This document shows, in pieces, positions 44,573-57,486 of a stretch of DNA of 64,000 bases. The stretch spans positions 61,560,852 through 61,624,851 of the forward strand of contig OY829329.1 in NCBI GenBank assembly GCA_963691655.1. The letters are read 5' to 3'. Origin of the DNA: Toxonevra muliebris. Its lineage: Eukaryota > Arthropoda > Insecta > Diptera > Pallopteridae. How positions within the stretch are numbered: the first letter of the stretch is position 1; each line of letters begins with the position of its first letter. The notes beneath the pieces are model-generated. The model was given only the letters and a program-made list of their open reading frames with translations, searched no databases and was not told where the DNA came from. A program made the translations under genes and the position numbers.

Positions 44573-47184
44573 CGGTTGGGGGAAACAATATAAATTATGT
44601 ACATCCAACATCGAATTTATTGTCCATTTTCATAAGAAAAGTAAATAAAACATAAGAAAATAAATGCTAGTGCTATTTATGTACATTTGTACATATTTGC
44701 CATATTTTGCAATTTCAACGAAAAATTACCAACATTTCAATGAAATTTATCATAGAAATGACTTCTGCTGCGGGGCGTGCAATATAATTAAAGAATTCCT
44801 ACAATTTCTAAAAAAAAAAAAAAACACAAAAAAACCTAAACAAAAAAAAACATAAATAAAAAGAATAAATACTTTTTGTCTCTTGCAGTTGTAGGCATAA
44901 ATTTTTGTATGAATAGGTACATACTTGAATATATTTTTCGCGATTTTGTATATGCAATGGCAACTACTTTGTCACAATTTCTCATTGTGCAAGATTTTCA
45001 ACACCGCCAGGCTAAAAATATATTAGTATTTTTTGTTGTTGTTTAAGTTTCATAAGCTGCTATCAACAATAACAGTGGCAGGAGTAGCAAGAAAAACATC
45101 AGCAAAACAGCAGCTGTAGTTGTTTGTGTATAATAAGTAAGTAGAAAGCAGCAACCTACTAACTTTTTTTTGATTAATTTAGAGCAATTTGTTGCATATT
45201 GAATTGGATGTTGCCTGTTGGTGCAAATGTAATGAATATGTAAATTGCGTAGACTAAGCCAACCAGCCAACAATCATCCAACGAATATCCGTAACAGAAG
45301 TAACTCGGAAACCAATCAACAACAACAGAAAAGGGAATTATAAATTATACTGTAGAAAATTTTTAATTAAAAATATAACAAGAAAATTTTTTATATTTAA
45401 ATAAATGCAATTTTTAATTTTAAATAGTAAAGCAAAGTTAAAATACCCCAACATTTATAGAGTAGAGTACAAAAATGTTTCTACACAATGATTCTGCATA
45501 TTTCTTAGAAAATAAAATATTTGTAAAAATTTTATTTCGTTTTCTTTTTTTTGGGGTTTTTAAGCTGTTGCAATTTTGTACGCTAAATTATGCAATTAAA
45601 GTTTTTTGTTTTTAGGCATTATAAAAAAAAAAAAAAACAAAAACAAAAATAGCAGCTATTTCTGTATTTACGCCTGTAAGGCAGTGACACTCCTAGTTAA
45701 GCAAATACAATGAAGAGCATAGAAATACATTACTGCAACACACAAGTCAACCAAAAATACAAATAAAAAATGACAGAAAAAAAAGGTTGCAAGCCAAAAA
45801 AACAAGCATAAAAAAAACAATACAAGTTAAACTAACGCGTTAATTCACACTTTTAGAAATAAGTAGCGGGTCAAAGTGTCAACAGTGCAGTAGCAATGCT
45901 ACTTTTTTACACGGGTTATTTTAATACCTAGTTACTTTGTTTTCAAACAAAAAAATTAAATGGCAAACGCTGCTCTCTGCTTGATTTTTTTTTTTTTTTC
46001 TCTTTTTTTTCTAACTAAAGTGTCATGAGCTTAACAGCTTAAATTAACTAACATATGTGAATGCGTAATTCAGTGGAATTCCTATTCAATGAATTCAAAA
46101 TGAAATGCGTATACGGAATTAGTACCACAGAGATACTTTTCATTTCATTTACTTAGGTACTGTACAATAAAACAATTGTAGTTTGTTTGCATTTACTTAC
46201 ATATGTACATACTTATGTATGAAAAATTTTAATCCAATTAAATTATAACAGTGGAGAACACCCACAACGATTGCTAGACATTGCTGGTTGCCTATGCTCT
46301 TTTAATTGGAAAAACAAATCAAATATGTGCTCATTGCCTATAAAGAAATATTTATTTATTTACTTATTTATTACTATGTATTTCTTTGAATGCTGCAAGC
46401 ATTTTTCTTTTGTATTTTAGTTGGTAACATGTCAAAAATGTAGACAGCAATTGACAACAAATAAAATTGAATTGGTTGCGCAAATCTGCAGAACAAAATG
46501 ATTGAAAAAATAATACAACATTTTTTTTTTTAGTTATACAGTAACACAAAATGCTTAAAATGTTAAAAAAAAATTTATTAAATAAAATATAAATATGGTA
46601 ATATGGTGATTGTCTCTTCATAAACTTAACTTAATTAAATATATGCCTAAATGTATGCTACTATATTATGTATAATGAATTGCATTTGTTTGGTACAAGC
46701 CCCATATAAAACAAAAAAAGTTATTGAAACCCTGCTAGATTCTGGTTTATTTTATGAAAATTCCCAAAATAATTTGGCTCTAGCGATAAGCTGTAAATTT
46801 CTAAAAAGATGTAGAACCAATTTTTCATCGAAACTACTACTTCTTCTTTTATGGCCCACGGAGAGCTCAAAAAAAATTCTACATAAATGGAAGAAGCCTG
46901 CATTTCCATGTTTTTTCTGAATGGGGAAGTGCAAAGCTTTTTTTAGGTAATTTTTTTCTTGGAATTTTGCGATTCTCAAACCAAGAGATGATGACATGGA
47001 GAAACATTTTGAATTTCTCCTTTTGATTTTTGACTTTGGAAAGCACTGAACTCGGGTATCCTGCCGCCGTCACGGCGAGCACAAAGGCGTCCTGCTCTAC
47101 ATAAATAACTTTATCAATATATATTTTACAACCCAATAAAAAATTATGCCAATATAGGATTTTAATTGTTATTGAAATGCATTT
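44573..47184. other. Non-coding DNA
   Basis: AT-rich with poly-A and poly-T runs. A short GC-rich patch at 47058-47096 stands out (see findings). TTAACGCGTTAA palindrome near 45834. No gene recognised. Confidence 0.4.
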
Positions 47185-47345
47185 TATGACACTTTGGATG
47201 TTTGATGACACTTTCGATGACATTGTCTTGCAAGATGTCTGCAAGACTATATCATTTCAAGAATAATGACTATGAAAGCGATGCCATTTTCAATATTTAC
47301 TTAATGACACTTTCGATGACACAGTCTTGCAAGATGTCATCAATG
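47185..47345. repeat. Two units of the TGACACTTTCGATGACA core repeat
   Basis: TGACACTTTCGATGACATTG plus TCTTGCAAGATGTC occurs around 47195-47239 and again around 47305-47338, 100 bp apart. The same core recurs through 52200-53130. Confidence 0.75.
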
Positions 47346-47429
47346 CAAATTCAAATGTTTTACATTCAAAATATGGTTCTGTGGTCGGGGAAAAAAGCAG
47401 CTAGAAACTAGAGCTTTAATTTTTGAACG

Positions 47430-47710
47430 TTTTTGGACATACACGTGTACACGAACCTGAACTATACGTTTATTTTAAGCAAGTATAGTTTGGTTTACAA
47501 TAACTACTAGTTGGCAAATGTAGTAAAAAGTTCGTGTATCTGCACGAACCTTAATATAGAGCAAAGAAACCTCCCAAAAATGTTTTCAGAACTAAACATA
47601 ATAAAATCGTCACCTGTGAAGTAGCTTGTTTAAAATAAACTTGTAGTTCGGAATCGTGTTTCGTTAAATTTTCTTAAATACACGTGCATTCGAAAACTCT
47701 ACTAGGAACC
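47430..47710. repeat. CACGTG / TTCGTG-containing dispersed repeat
   Basis: TACACGTGTACACGAACC near 47441, GTTCGTGTATCTGCACGAAC near 47530, TTGTAGTTCGGAATCGTGTT near 47642 and ATACACGTGCATTCG near 47679 echo the sequences at 9646-9790 and 11905-11945. Borders unclear. Confidence 0.45.
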
Positions 47711-48034
47711 ATAGTTACTTTTTTAAAAATCATTTTAAGACTACTTATTTAGTAGAAATTCGCTTCCGGCCTGTGAGACGTCTTCAACATTTGCTTTACG
47801 TCATGAAGAAGTTACTGTATTAAGAACTAGAAAAAATTCGTAAAAAATATTTAAAAAGCACCGGACTAGGGGAAACGACAAAGGTTAAGAAATTATTAAA
47901 TAATTTATTTGACCGGATGTTCAGGTCTATGTATGAATTGTATGGGATATATGTAAATTAGACAATGTCGCCAGCCACTCCGTTAAAGAGTTATGCTTTT
48001 CGTTTAGGATTAGAACGCTTGAATTCGACGCAAT

Positions 48035-49724
48035 AACAATAACACTTACCGACTTACAAAGCGTTGAGATAGAGCGAGCAAAGGAAGGTGGACAAATGCG
48101 CTCATACCAGACATTAAAAGTTGGATAACCCGCCAGCATGGTGAAATCCAGGGCCGTAGCCAGAAATTTTTTTCGGGGGGGTTTTCATTCGAAGAAAATA
48201 TTTTGAAATCATTTTTATCAAACCGATTTTTAAATACTATAAATTAAATCGATAATACATTTGATGGACCCTATAAAATTAAAATTTTAGGAAAAATTGT
48301 CCGATTTTTTTTAATCTTAACCTAAGCCAAAAGTGACAAAAAATTCCCAGAATAATCAAATTAAATTTTTTCAAATAAATAATAATCAATGTGCATTCTA
48401 ATGCATTTTTTATTATCGTGAGGGATATAATTTCATTAACTCATTGACTTCCCACTACTGATGATGTACCCAACCTCAAAAAAATTACCAAAAATAGTAG
48501 AGGCTAATTTTTTTCAAATGATCATCATTGGGAATTTGAGCCATTATCAATGATAAGGAACCCGGATGAGGTTGGCTTATATTCCCTAAATTTTTGAAGT
48601 CACAGCATTGAAGAGATCTTTCTAGTCGTGATGCTCTGAGCAATAATGCGTTATAAAATTAATTTTAAGATGGGTTTTGCTAATAAGATGGAGTTTTTGC
48701 GAAAGAATTTTTCACGTTGAACACGAATTTGAGGTCAAAAACTTCCCATCACTTCACGTTTTAGGAAAAAAAAATGGGGTTCAAGCAAGTCTAATTTTAC
48801 AAGGATGCGATAATGTTTTCTATTTTTATTAATTTTTATTAATTTTTAAACTTTTCAAACTGATTCAGGACGAAACCTTAAATCAAAAACAGTTACTGAC
48901 CCAGAAAAACTATGAATGCAGGAGTGCTCAGTATCATCTTCTCTTTTTGAATCCTAGTCAAACCTCATGTCGAAGAAAGCAAATCGGATTTGATCGCTTA
49001 GTGTAATTAAGATTTCAAATTTATTTTTTATATTTGACTTTTTAGAAAAAAAAAAACCGATGGAAGTAAAAAATATCGTTAAATGGATTTTATTTTGACT
49101 TTTTTTCCATCCATTGGCAATTAATCTAAAAAATTAGAATAAACTTTCCACATTTCGGGGGGGGGGGGGGGGGGTCAGAACCCCCAAAACCTCCCCCTAA
49201 ATACGGCCGTGGTGAAATCGATTTCCACATGACGCAACAACTTAGCGGACATGGTTGCTTTAAGCAGTACCTTCAGCGCTTTAAGCATGAGAAGGAACCG
49301 ATTTGCCCCAACTGCCCAACAGATATGGAGGACGCGAGGCAAATACTGTTATATTGCCCACGTTTCAACGTTGAGCGTGCGGAGATAACTGAAGCTTTTG
49401 GAGACGCTACCACATTGGTTAACATTACAACACATATGTGCCACACAGTGGCATAAGTGGCAAGCAGTCAAGAGAGCCGCAGCAAAGATAATGTCTGAGC
49501 TTCGGCGCACTGAACGCGTTCGCATCCACTTGAGCAATGCAGATAACCCCTAAGATGGATAACTTGACATACCAAAGAAACTGTCGCTTGAGCAGTAATG
49601 CCCTGACGGCCTCCCGACGAAATACTTAACGGTGGTTCCGGCAGGACCTACTGTCCGGACATGTGAGGTGGTTTTGGTGGGTGGAAGTCTCACACTGACT
49701 GAGGCTTTCAATGATTTCCTCCTC

Positions 49725-49766
<42 letters not shown>
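48035..49766 (+). mobile_element. R1-like LINE 3' end, interrupted by a hAT-like element
   Basis: Coding remains read ASKGRWTNALIPDIKSWI, TRQHGEIDFHMTQQLSGHGC, then FKQYLQRFKHEKEPICPNC and a zinc knuckle ending LLYC. The frame runs cleanly across the junction when the 48149-49211 insert and one 8-bp duplication are ignored. A later frame break occurs near 49455 before WQAVKRAAAKIMSELRR. The 3' UTR resembles those of the LINEs at 7896 and 15958, and it ends in a 41-nt A tail (49726-49766). The 5' limit is uncertain. Confidence 0.8.
48149..49211 (+). mobile_element. hAT-like element, copy C, inside LINE
   Basis: Starts CAGGGCCGTAGCC and ends ACGGCCGTG, imperfect terminal repeats (CAGGGCCGT against CACGGCCGT). 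It is flanked by a perfect 8-bp duplication, GTGAAATC, at 48141-48148 and 49212-49219. It interrupts the LINE frame between HGEI and DFHM. The right end carries an unbroken run of about 18 G near 49159. No transposase frame, so non-autonomous. Copies A and B lie in the opposite orientation. Confidence 0.85.
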
Positions 49767-49768
<2 letters not shown>

Positions 49769-52200
49769 TTCAAAGCTAGAAACTGCCAGTATTTCACTAC
49801 TATGAACAAGTATATGGCATTCCAGATTTTTTTAATCTTCAAAAAGAGAACTCACCCATTCCTACCCCTCTTTTTACCCTCCCCCTTCTTCATTTTAGTT
49901 TTATTTGTACTAGAAGCTCATATAAGGAAAAATTCCTAAGTTCTCAGTTAATTGACTCTGGTTTAATTGCATTTTCCGCTTAATTACACCAAATAATTTA
50001 CGTTTTTAGTTAAAAATGTTACGATTAGTTACTTTGCCCGATTATTTTAGCTAAAAATTTAACATTTTAATCGACGCAATTATTATTGTACATTGTGCTC
50101 CTCTTGCAAACCCTAAGATTGTGGAAGGTGTTTATTTTTCTATTTATTCCGGCCAAAAATAAACATAAAGGTTGATAAATTGTATGCATAGAACGTTTTA
50201 CTTCCAAAACCCCCATTGAATCCACTAGTTTTGTTTTCCCAAAAAAAAATATATTTTTGCAATAAGGCAACTCAATAATTTGTTTGTGGAAATGATACCC
50301 AGATTACCTAATGAAAAAATTTACCATAAAAAGAAAATAAGAAGAACTCGGTGCTTCTTTTTTTTTATCTATTACACTGATTTATTTATAAAAGTTAATA
50401 ACTATTTATTATGACTGGCTGGGATGCATTTAATTGTACTTCCAATCAAAGAATTAATAAGATATGTTTTTTTTTAATCTTATTAACATCAGCTCGATAA
50501 CATATCAATTTACAATACAAAACAAGATGAAAAATACCAACATGTACTCATCATTAAAAACAAATTAGGAATAAATAAAATGTAATTTTTCATTCATTTT
50601 GAATTTAATTACAAATTATGGTTGTCTACATATGCTACAACTACAGCTAGCTACAATCAACTACTGTGTGTATACTACAGCGAGGAGATCTAACTATGTG
50701 CACTTCACCGCTTCACCGCTAAATTCATGCAGCTGCAGCTGTTGCAGCAACATTAGAAGCTAACTGCAACAAGAAAAATCAATGCGCACATGTCAACACC
50801 TTTGAGGTGCAATTGTAATTACGTGCGACAAAGTTGTCATTTGCAATTAACCGTTTGTTTTTTTTTTTTTAATATATATTTATGTACTAACAAACTACTG
50901 CAATTTTCATGTTATTTTTTTTTTCCTCATTGCAAAAATTTTCTTCACTTTTTCTTTGTTGAAAAAGAAAAACATGCAAAAGAAAAGATCTGCACTTTAG
51001 CGTTTGTTTGGAAATCTATAAAATCACGTTACACGAATCGTAAAAACGCATAATGCAAAAATAAATAAGTTTGCTTGAGCAACAATGACCCCTATACATA
51101 TCGACATATGTAAGTGTAGAATTTAAACAATTTCACACACACAAACACACACACACACATGTATACATATACAAACATAATTATGCAGTGGGCGTGTCTA
51201 TTTGTTCTTATTTGTTGATTTTTCTATAATTAAATGTCAAATTTGTTGCGCGCTTAATGTTTAAATTAAACATACACACACACACACACGTGCTTGTTGC
51301 TTAAGTCTTTCGTTTGCTATACGCTCCCACTCATCGTTGACGTCGTGTATTTTTTCACTAACAAATGAACAACAACGTGTGTACAAATATTTTGTTCCCT
51401 TAGGATAACAAAGACATTTTCAGATGTTTATTTGAAATTGTTGCTGTTGTTGTTTTCGACGATTACGACGTCGAAAAGGTCAATTGAATGACAAATGTAA
51501 TGCAATCATTGTACATTTACAATTACAACAACACCAACAACAACAAAAATAAATAACTTTTCATTTCGAAATGTTTCGTTTTTTTTTTTTGCTTCCCAGT
51601 TTCGCTTTCTTTCGTTAACGCTCAGTGTTAGTGTTCACAACAATTTTGTTGCTGTGTTGGTTGTGACTATGATGAACTACATTTGATGATGTTTGCTGTT
51701 GCTGCTTTTTTTTTTTTTTTTTCAATTTTGTCTTAACTGAAAATTGGCGGTATTGACTGCTGACTACCGTGTCGAAAATTTCAATTTCAATTTGGCTTTA
51801 TGCAAATTTGTTGGCTTGGTTTTTTTTCTTCGGTTTTTGTTCGACTTGTCGACTTCTGAGACTCAATCGTAACGTCGTCGTTGCTTTAATTTGCAGCAAA
51901 ATAATTTAAAAGAAAATCGGGTTTTCTTTCTGTGTATGTGTGTGTGTATGTTTTTTCTTTACGCTGTGTGTGCGCCTGTTGTTTTTGTATAGAGCAACAG
52001 CTTGCTGTCATGAACTCTACGTACTCTAGTATTTGTGTGCAAGATTTGCCAAAGCAATTGCTTTAGCAGCCAGCAACCACAAACAGTTGGTATACTTCAG
52101 TTGCTTTTGTTTGTCATGCCAATAGGAAATTATACCGAGTGGTTTGTAGCGGTGACAACATTCCATTGAAAATAATTTATTTTTGAAGAAATGCATAAGA
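49767..52200. other. Non-coding DNA
   Basis: AT-rich with CA microsatellites and long T runs. The part 51450-51920 read on the minus strand has a CAAC/AAC-rich, less AT-biased texture like a fly 5' UTR, but no exon was identified. Confidence 0.4.
51133..51160. repeat. CA microsatellite
   Basis: Interrupted CA repeat; a second one lies at 51272-51290. Confidence 0.8.
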
Positions 52201-53130
52201 CATTGTCGATGATATAGTCACGCAAGATGTCTACTATGCAATTGCTATACGTGATTGACGGCACTTTCTCAACAAATTCCTTTTTGATTTAAATGTTTTC
52301 GATGACATTTTTGATGACACAGCCATGGCAAATGCCCGCAAAGCAAGGAGGAGCGAAATGGGGGTGGGAAGGGACGTGCTGAGATTCTAAAATATCTCTC
52401 AAAATTATTGTTTGTATTATTTTTAATATAAATGTATCCGCTGACGCTTTCAATAACAAAGTCCTGCTAGATGTCAGCAAAGCAAGGAGGAGCAAAATGG
52501 CGGGTGCAGGGGGGGGGGGAGGGAGCGGGGTGGAGAGGGGGTAGGGAGCGGGGTGGAGAGGGGGTGGGGGAGGGGAAGAAGAAGGTGACATTGTTCGTAA
52601 ACACCTAGTAAAATTATTTTTTGGGAATTTATTTCAAAATTATTTTTTTAATATAAATGAGTTTGCCGACACTTTTGGATGGCAAAGTCATACTAGGTGA
52701 GATGACTGGAATAAATTTGATTTGAATGCCATTGAAATAAATTGCATTTTATTACATTAGTTTTTGATGATACTTTCGAAGACCTAGTCATGCTAGATGT
52801 ACGCAATAAGAGCTAATTGCCTGCAATGCATTATTTTAAAATCATGTGTTATTTTATACTCATATATTTTATGACACTTTCAATGGCATTGTCTTACAAG
52901 ACTTTCTCAATATTAAGCTATATACTATATTTAAAAAAAAATCATAAGACATTTTTATTTTCATAGTATAGAAAAGTGGGATTTTATAAGTTCTCCAGAT
53001 TGGAAAAAAGTATATAAAAATTGTTGTATACTTCTGGACGCACTTTTTTACATGTATTAAATCAATTGATTTTTAATACTTTTGTAGTTGATGACACTTC
53101 CAATAAAATTGTCTTGCAAAACTTCCTTAA
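52200..53130. repeat. Array of the GATGACACTTTCGATGAC core repeat
   Basis: A core of about 40 bp (GATGACACTTTC.ATGACA.TG then TCTTGCAAGATGTC variants) recurs near 52222, 52327, 52466, 52691, 52792, 52895 and 53116. Spacing is near 100 bp or about 140 and 220. Two units also share AAGCAAGGAGGAGC. A G-rich expansion (52503-52575) lies between units. Confidence 0.7.
52503..52575 (+). repeat. G-rich stretch, G-quadruplex-prone
   Basis: Runs of 4 to 10 G and a repeated GGAGCGGGGTGGAGAGGGGG unit. The Pro-rich minus-strand frame over it is a translation of this low-complexity DNA. Confidence 0.8.
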
Positions 53131-53757
53131 TTTTAAACTTAGTAATATATTTTGAAAAATCTATAAGGAAACCGAATTTGTATATTAGAAAAAAGGGAAT
53201 TTGATAGAGAAAAATTCATAAAAAACTTAATTGACCGAGATAACAAACCTGAAAAAAAACTAAGTCGATAGAGGTACAAAAATATATTGAAAACATCGCA
53301 GGAAATTGAATCTGCAAATAATTTGGCAAGCCGAACTTGCTGTGCTTTCTACTCTGTAAAAATTAACTTGGAATACGAATGTGAAAGAATTTTGTATCAG
53401 AAGAGAGTAATTTTGTATTTTTAATAATTTTGCTTCATGGCCTAGAACCAATTTTCGTTAAAGAGGTAACTCTTTTGTAAACAAAACGTCGCTTGAGTAT
53501 TGATTTAGCATATAGGCATAGGAACACTTATACACATACGCCAAATCAATTCTCAGGCGACGAAAAATAGAAAAATTTGTTCCACCGGTGGCTAAGGTTC
53601 ATGGATAATTTCTTATTGAGGATTCAAACTTTAAACTGGCGGATCAGTGTCGAGAAATTTGTCTCTCTAAGTTTCAGGCTCGACATTTGTTTCACTCTTT
53701 GGCTCATAGGAACATAGAAGGTAACGAAATAGAATACAAACCCCATCTTTTTTATCT
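53131..53757. other. Non-coding AT-rich DNA
   Basis: No element ends or coding sequence recognised. Confidence 0.4.
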
Positions 53758-53929
53758 AAAGTTTATATATTCAAAAATATGTGTACAAAATTTCAAGTCA
53801 AAATTCCAAAAATTGCCTGAGTTACAGTGATAGTAAGTAGACTGAAAACTTAGAGTACTGAAAACTTTAAATGCGTTTTTCTCGAAACGACTTTTTTCGA
53901 ACTGGTCGCGTCGATAACTCGATAAAATA

Positions 53930-54949
53930 TTGGGAGTATGAATGTATAAACTCGTAATTGTGACTAACTTCATATCTATCATACGCTCCGTTTCAAAAGT
54001 GGAGATTTTGATGTTGAAGACAGGGAACGTTCAGGCGGCCCGAAAAAGCTTGAAGATGAAAAATTGAAGGCATTACTCGAAGAAGATTCATGTCAAACCC
54101 AACAAGAACTTGCAGAATCTTTAGGAGTTGATCAATCAACCATTTCTAAATGATTAAAAGCATTGGGAATGATTCAAAAGCAAAGAAATTGGGTGCCGTA
54201 CGAATTGAAGCCGAGAGACGTCGAACGACGATTTTTCACATGTGAACTGCTGATTGAACGACAGAAAAGAAAAGGTTTTCTGCATCGTATTGTGACTGGC
54301 GATGAAAAGTGGATACGTTACGATAACCCAAAACGTAAAAAATAATGGGGACCGCCCGGACATCCATCAACATCAACGGCAAAGCCGAACATCCATGGAT
54401 CCAAGCTCATGCTGTGTATTTGGTGGGATATGAAAGGTTTCGTGTATTATGAGCTGTTGAAACCGAATGAAACGATCACTGGCGACTGCTACCGACTACA
54501 ATTGATGCGTTCGAGCCGAGCATTAAAGAATAAGAGGCCAGAATATGAGAATAGACACGACGAAGTTATTCTTCAGCACGACAATGCTCGGCCGCATGTT
54601 GCAAGGCAGGTAAAAACATACTTAGAAATGCTGAAATGGGAAGTGCTACCCCACCCGCCGAATTCTCCAGACATTGCTTCTTCTGATTACCACTTGTTCC
54701 GATCGATGACACATGGCCTGGCTGAACAGCCCTTCCGTTCTTTCGAAGAACTCAAAAAATGCATCGATTCGTGGATAGCCTCAAAAGATGAGGAGTTCTT
54801 TCGACTCGGAATCCGTATGCTACCAGAAAGATGGGAAAAGTTTGTGGCTAACAATGGACAATACTTTAAAGAATAAATTTACAGTAAATTTTTCACAATA
54901 AATTGTCCAAATTACGAAAACAAAATACGAGTTTATACATTCATACTCA
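53930..54949 (+). mobile_element. mariner element, copy 3
   Basis: TA at 53928-53929, then TTGGGAGTATGAATGTATAA. The 3' end reads TTATACATTCATACTCA and then TA (54950-54951), so the last bases are 3 nt short of the family end CTCCCAA. A deletion of about 265 bp near the 5' end joins TACGCTCC to GTTTCAAAAGTGG. It is inserted in the TTAA-type element; the paralogue at 57487 gives the empty site, with CAAATATTAACCGA matching the flanks. Confidence 0.9.
53988..54876 (+). pseudogene. mariner transposase pseudogene, copy 3
   Basis: The first ~90 codons are deleted, including the start. Remaining sequence begins FKSGDFDVEDRERSG. A TGA lies at 54151-54153, at the same codon as in copy 1. A TAA near 54344 replaces Ser in KRKKSW. 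After that the frame is open with HDNARPH and SSDYHLF, in which the A of APSD is S but the catalytic D is kept. TGDEKW is present. Confidence 0.9.
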
Positions 54950-55377
54950 TATTAATCGATTTTAAATTTTTATTTGTTTTGTTCGTCTTTGCAGTGGCTA
55001 TCGTTTAGCGTAGCCGATTTTCAAATTTTTGATTTTTACTATTTTTTTAAGCTCTTTTGAAACATGAGAAAATTTTCAATCAGTCGCCATTTTGTGGAAA
55101 ATAAAAAAAAACGCTAAGTGCGACGAGAATTATACTCACATAGATTATTAAAAACTAAAAATATTTTTTTCTTTAGAAAATCCGTTTTTGAAAAACCAAC
55201 GCGACCCATATCTTCAAACAAAACTATTCAATATTTTTTAATAAAAATTTGTGGAAATATTGTTGGAAGTTCACTTTATAAAATGAATATACAACGATCC
55301 GCATTTATTTGGCAGATCAAAAAAAATTCCCGAAAATCACTCATTTTTCCAGCTCATTTTCACAGTAGCCTTCTCCC

Positions 55378-56711
55378 TTAACTCTCCACTAGTGTTTTCT
55401 TAGCTGCCAGTTACTGCAGCTTACAACGCAGAATGGTTTTATTCTTCTACCAGTTATATTTTGTCAAAAACAATGATTTTCTATGATGATATTAAAAAGT
55501 CTTTATCAAACAGTGATTAGAGTTTTTGTGATGAGCAAAAGAACGGGAGGAAGGGGAGGTTTTTAAATACCTCACAAAACTAATATTTATGAATTAGAAA
55601 ATATGTATGCTGAATTATAAAACTTGATGTGTCAAAAAAGAAAAATCTTCCGATATCTGTTTTTGGCTACCCGAATGATCCCTGCCACAGAAACATTACA
55701 TCATCAGTAGTTATAATTAAATGAATATAAGAAGATAATTGGCTATTAATTCCAATTAATTCTTTCGATAACTTACAGACATTGTTAATGCAATCATTTC
55801 CAAAACTACCTACTGGGATGCCATGATATCATGAAATACTTTACTTCATGACTATTGAAAGACTTTATTTTAATGTTTTATTTTTTCAATATTTCCATTT
55901 CCAACTGAAATTAAAATTGGAATTTTTTCATACATATACATATATAAGTAAGCACTCGTATGTACAAACGAATATTTCTCTGCTGATTTTTTTGTAGGCG
56001 CACATTTATTTCCTCTTTAAATTTTTATACCCTTCATATTTAACTTGTCAAATTTAATTAGATGAAACTAAAGAAAAAAACAGAAAACAAAAAAAAAAAA
56101 AAAAAAAACCTATAAAAAAATCAAAAAATTTGTCGTCACACTTTTTCTTCGAATACGAACAAATGTCACAAATGTGCAACAACAAATGTTGCTGATATAG
56201 CAGTAGCAATTGCTACAGAGAAAAAAGAAAATGTCGTCATGTTAATTAAATTAACATGAGTTTTTCTGCAACGTGCGCGATTGAGTTTCATTTTTATGTG
56301 TGTGTGTTTTTTTTTTGTATTTTCCATTTTATTTTTTTTTTTTTTTTTACTTTTCATGATTTCCTGCTGCAATGAATTTTCATTACAATTATTTTCATTT
56401 CTTTTTTTTTATTGCTCTTGCTACAACTGCATGCTGCTGCTGCTGCTAGTTGTTAGCTACTGTTGTTTTAAGTTTATATTATGATCACAAAATTTTCTAT
56501 TTATGCCGTAACAAAAGAGAAAAAAAAATACTCATCATGTTGTTGCTGCTCCTGCTATAGTTCGAGTTGCTGCTGTTGTTGTTACTACCACCGCCAGTTG
56601 TGTTAGTAGGATTAGACAAATCAATCGTCATCGTTCATCGTCTTGGTTGCTATGATTGTTGCAAATTGTTGCTTAGTGAATTGATGAATTCCATAGCAAT
56701 AATTGCAATAG

Positions 56712-56743
<32 letters not shown>

Positions 56744-57482
56744 ACTGTGTAGGAACCTAATAGTGAAAATGAATCAATGCCTATATAACTTTGTCTTAAG
56801 CGCAGATTAAAGTTACACTCTTGTAGTTACTCACTCTCGTTTGAAATTAGGTCAAACGTGGTTAGATTACTGACTCTGACAAACTTTGTTTTTCACTTTT
56901 TGTTTCAAGCTACTCTTTTACACTTTAAATTCACTTTTTTCCTTCAAAGATTTCTTTTTTTTTTTCAACGTTTTTTTGATTGAAGAAAGAAGTTAATTTT
57001 AATTAAATTCATTTCTTGATTGATTGGCACGTATTTATGTATATCTAAATATTAATATGTATGTTATTTTGTTGTTGTTGTTATATTGATGGTTATTTGA
57101 TAGAGAACTTTTAAATTTTTATAATTGATAATAGACTACCGTCAATTTACCATAACAGATGTTTGGACATTTCAATAACTATTATCGTTTTTTATGTTTT
57201 TTTTTTTCTTTTGCTTAAAAATATTTAATTATTAGCAATTATGTTTGCTGTCAGTTTTGCAAAATTAAAATCATTTTATTTTTCGTTTTGCTTTACGGGT
57301 ATTTACTTTTTTCTTCTAAATATTTCTTTATACTTTTGACAGAAATTCCAGTTAAAAAATTTGAATAAAAATTTATAAAAATTTCGACTTAATGTGAAAT
57401 GTTTTCATTGAATATAAGCTTTTTTGTACATTCATATATGCGATTACAATGGAGGGAAGGAGAAAAGGAGTTTATGTATTAT
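55378..57482. other. Non-coding DNA
   Basis: AT-rich with long A and T runs and CAG/CTG/TTG microsatellites (56430-56750). Open frames are translations of these runs. Confidence 0.45.
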
Positions 57483-57486
57483 TTAA

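Larger units (their letters stand above)
53758..55377. mobile_element. TTAA-type element, copy A, holding mariner copy 3
   Basis: The parts 53758-53929 and 54950-55377 align with 57497-58143 in order, so this is one element split by mariner copy 3. Shared stretches include CAAGTCAAAATTCCAAAAAT, GTGGCTATCGTT.AGCGTAG and GCGACGAGAATTATACTCA. The right end TTCTCCC is followed by TTAA; the left end is lost. Superfamily not assigned. Confidence 0.75.

Noticed and set aside
46879..47244. 121-codon minus-strand frame as a gene
   Set aside because: No recognised domain, includes part of the core repeat at 47185; only the GC-rich patch is kept as a finding.
52289..52591. Pro-rich 100-codon minus-strand frame
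   Set aside because: It translates the G-rich low-complexity stretch and repeat cores; no domain.
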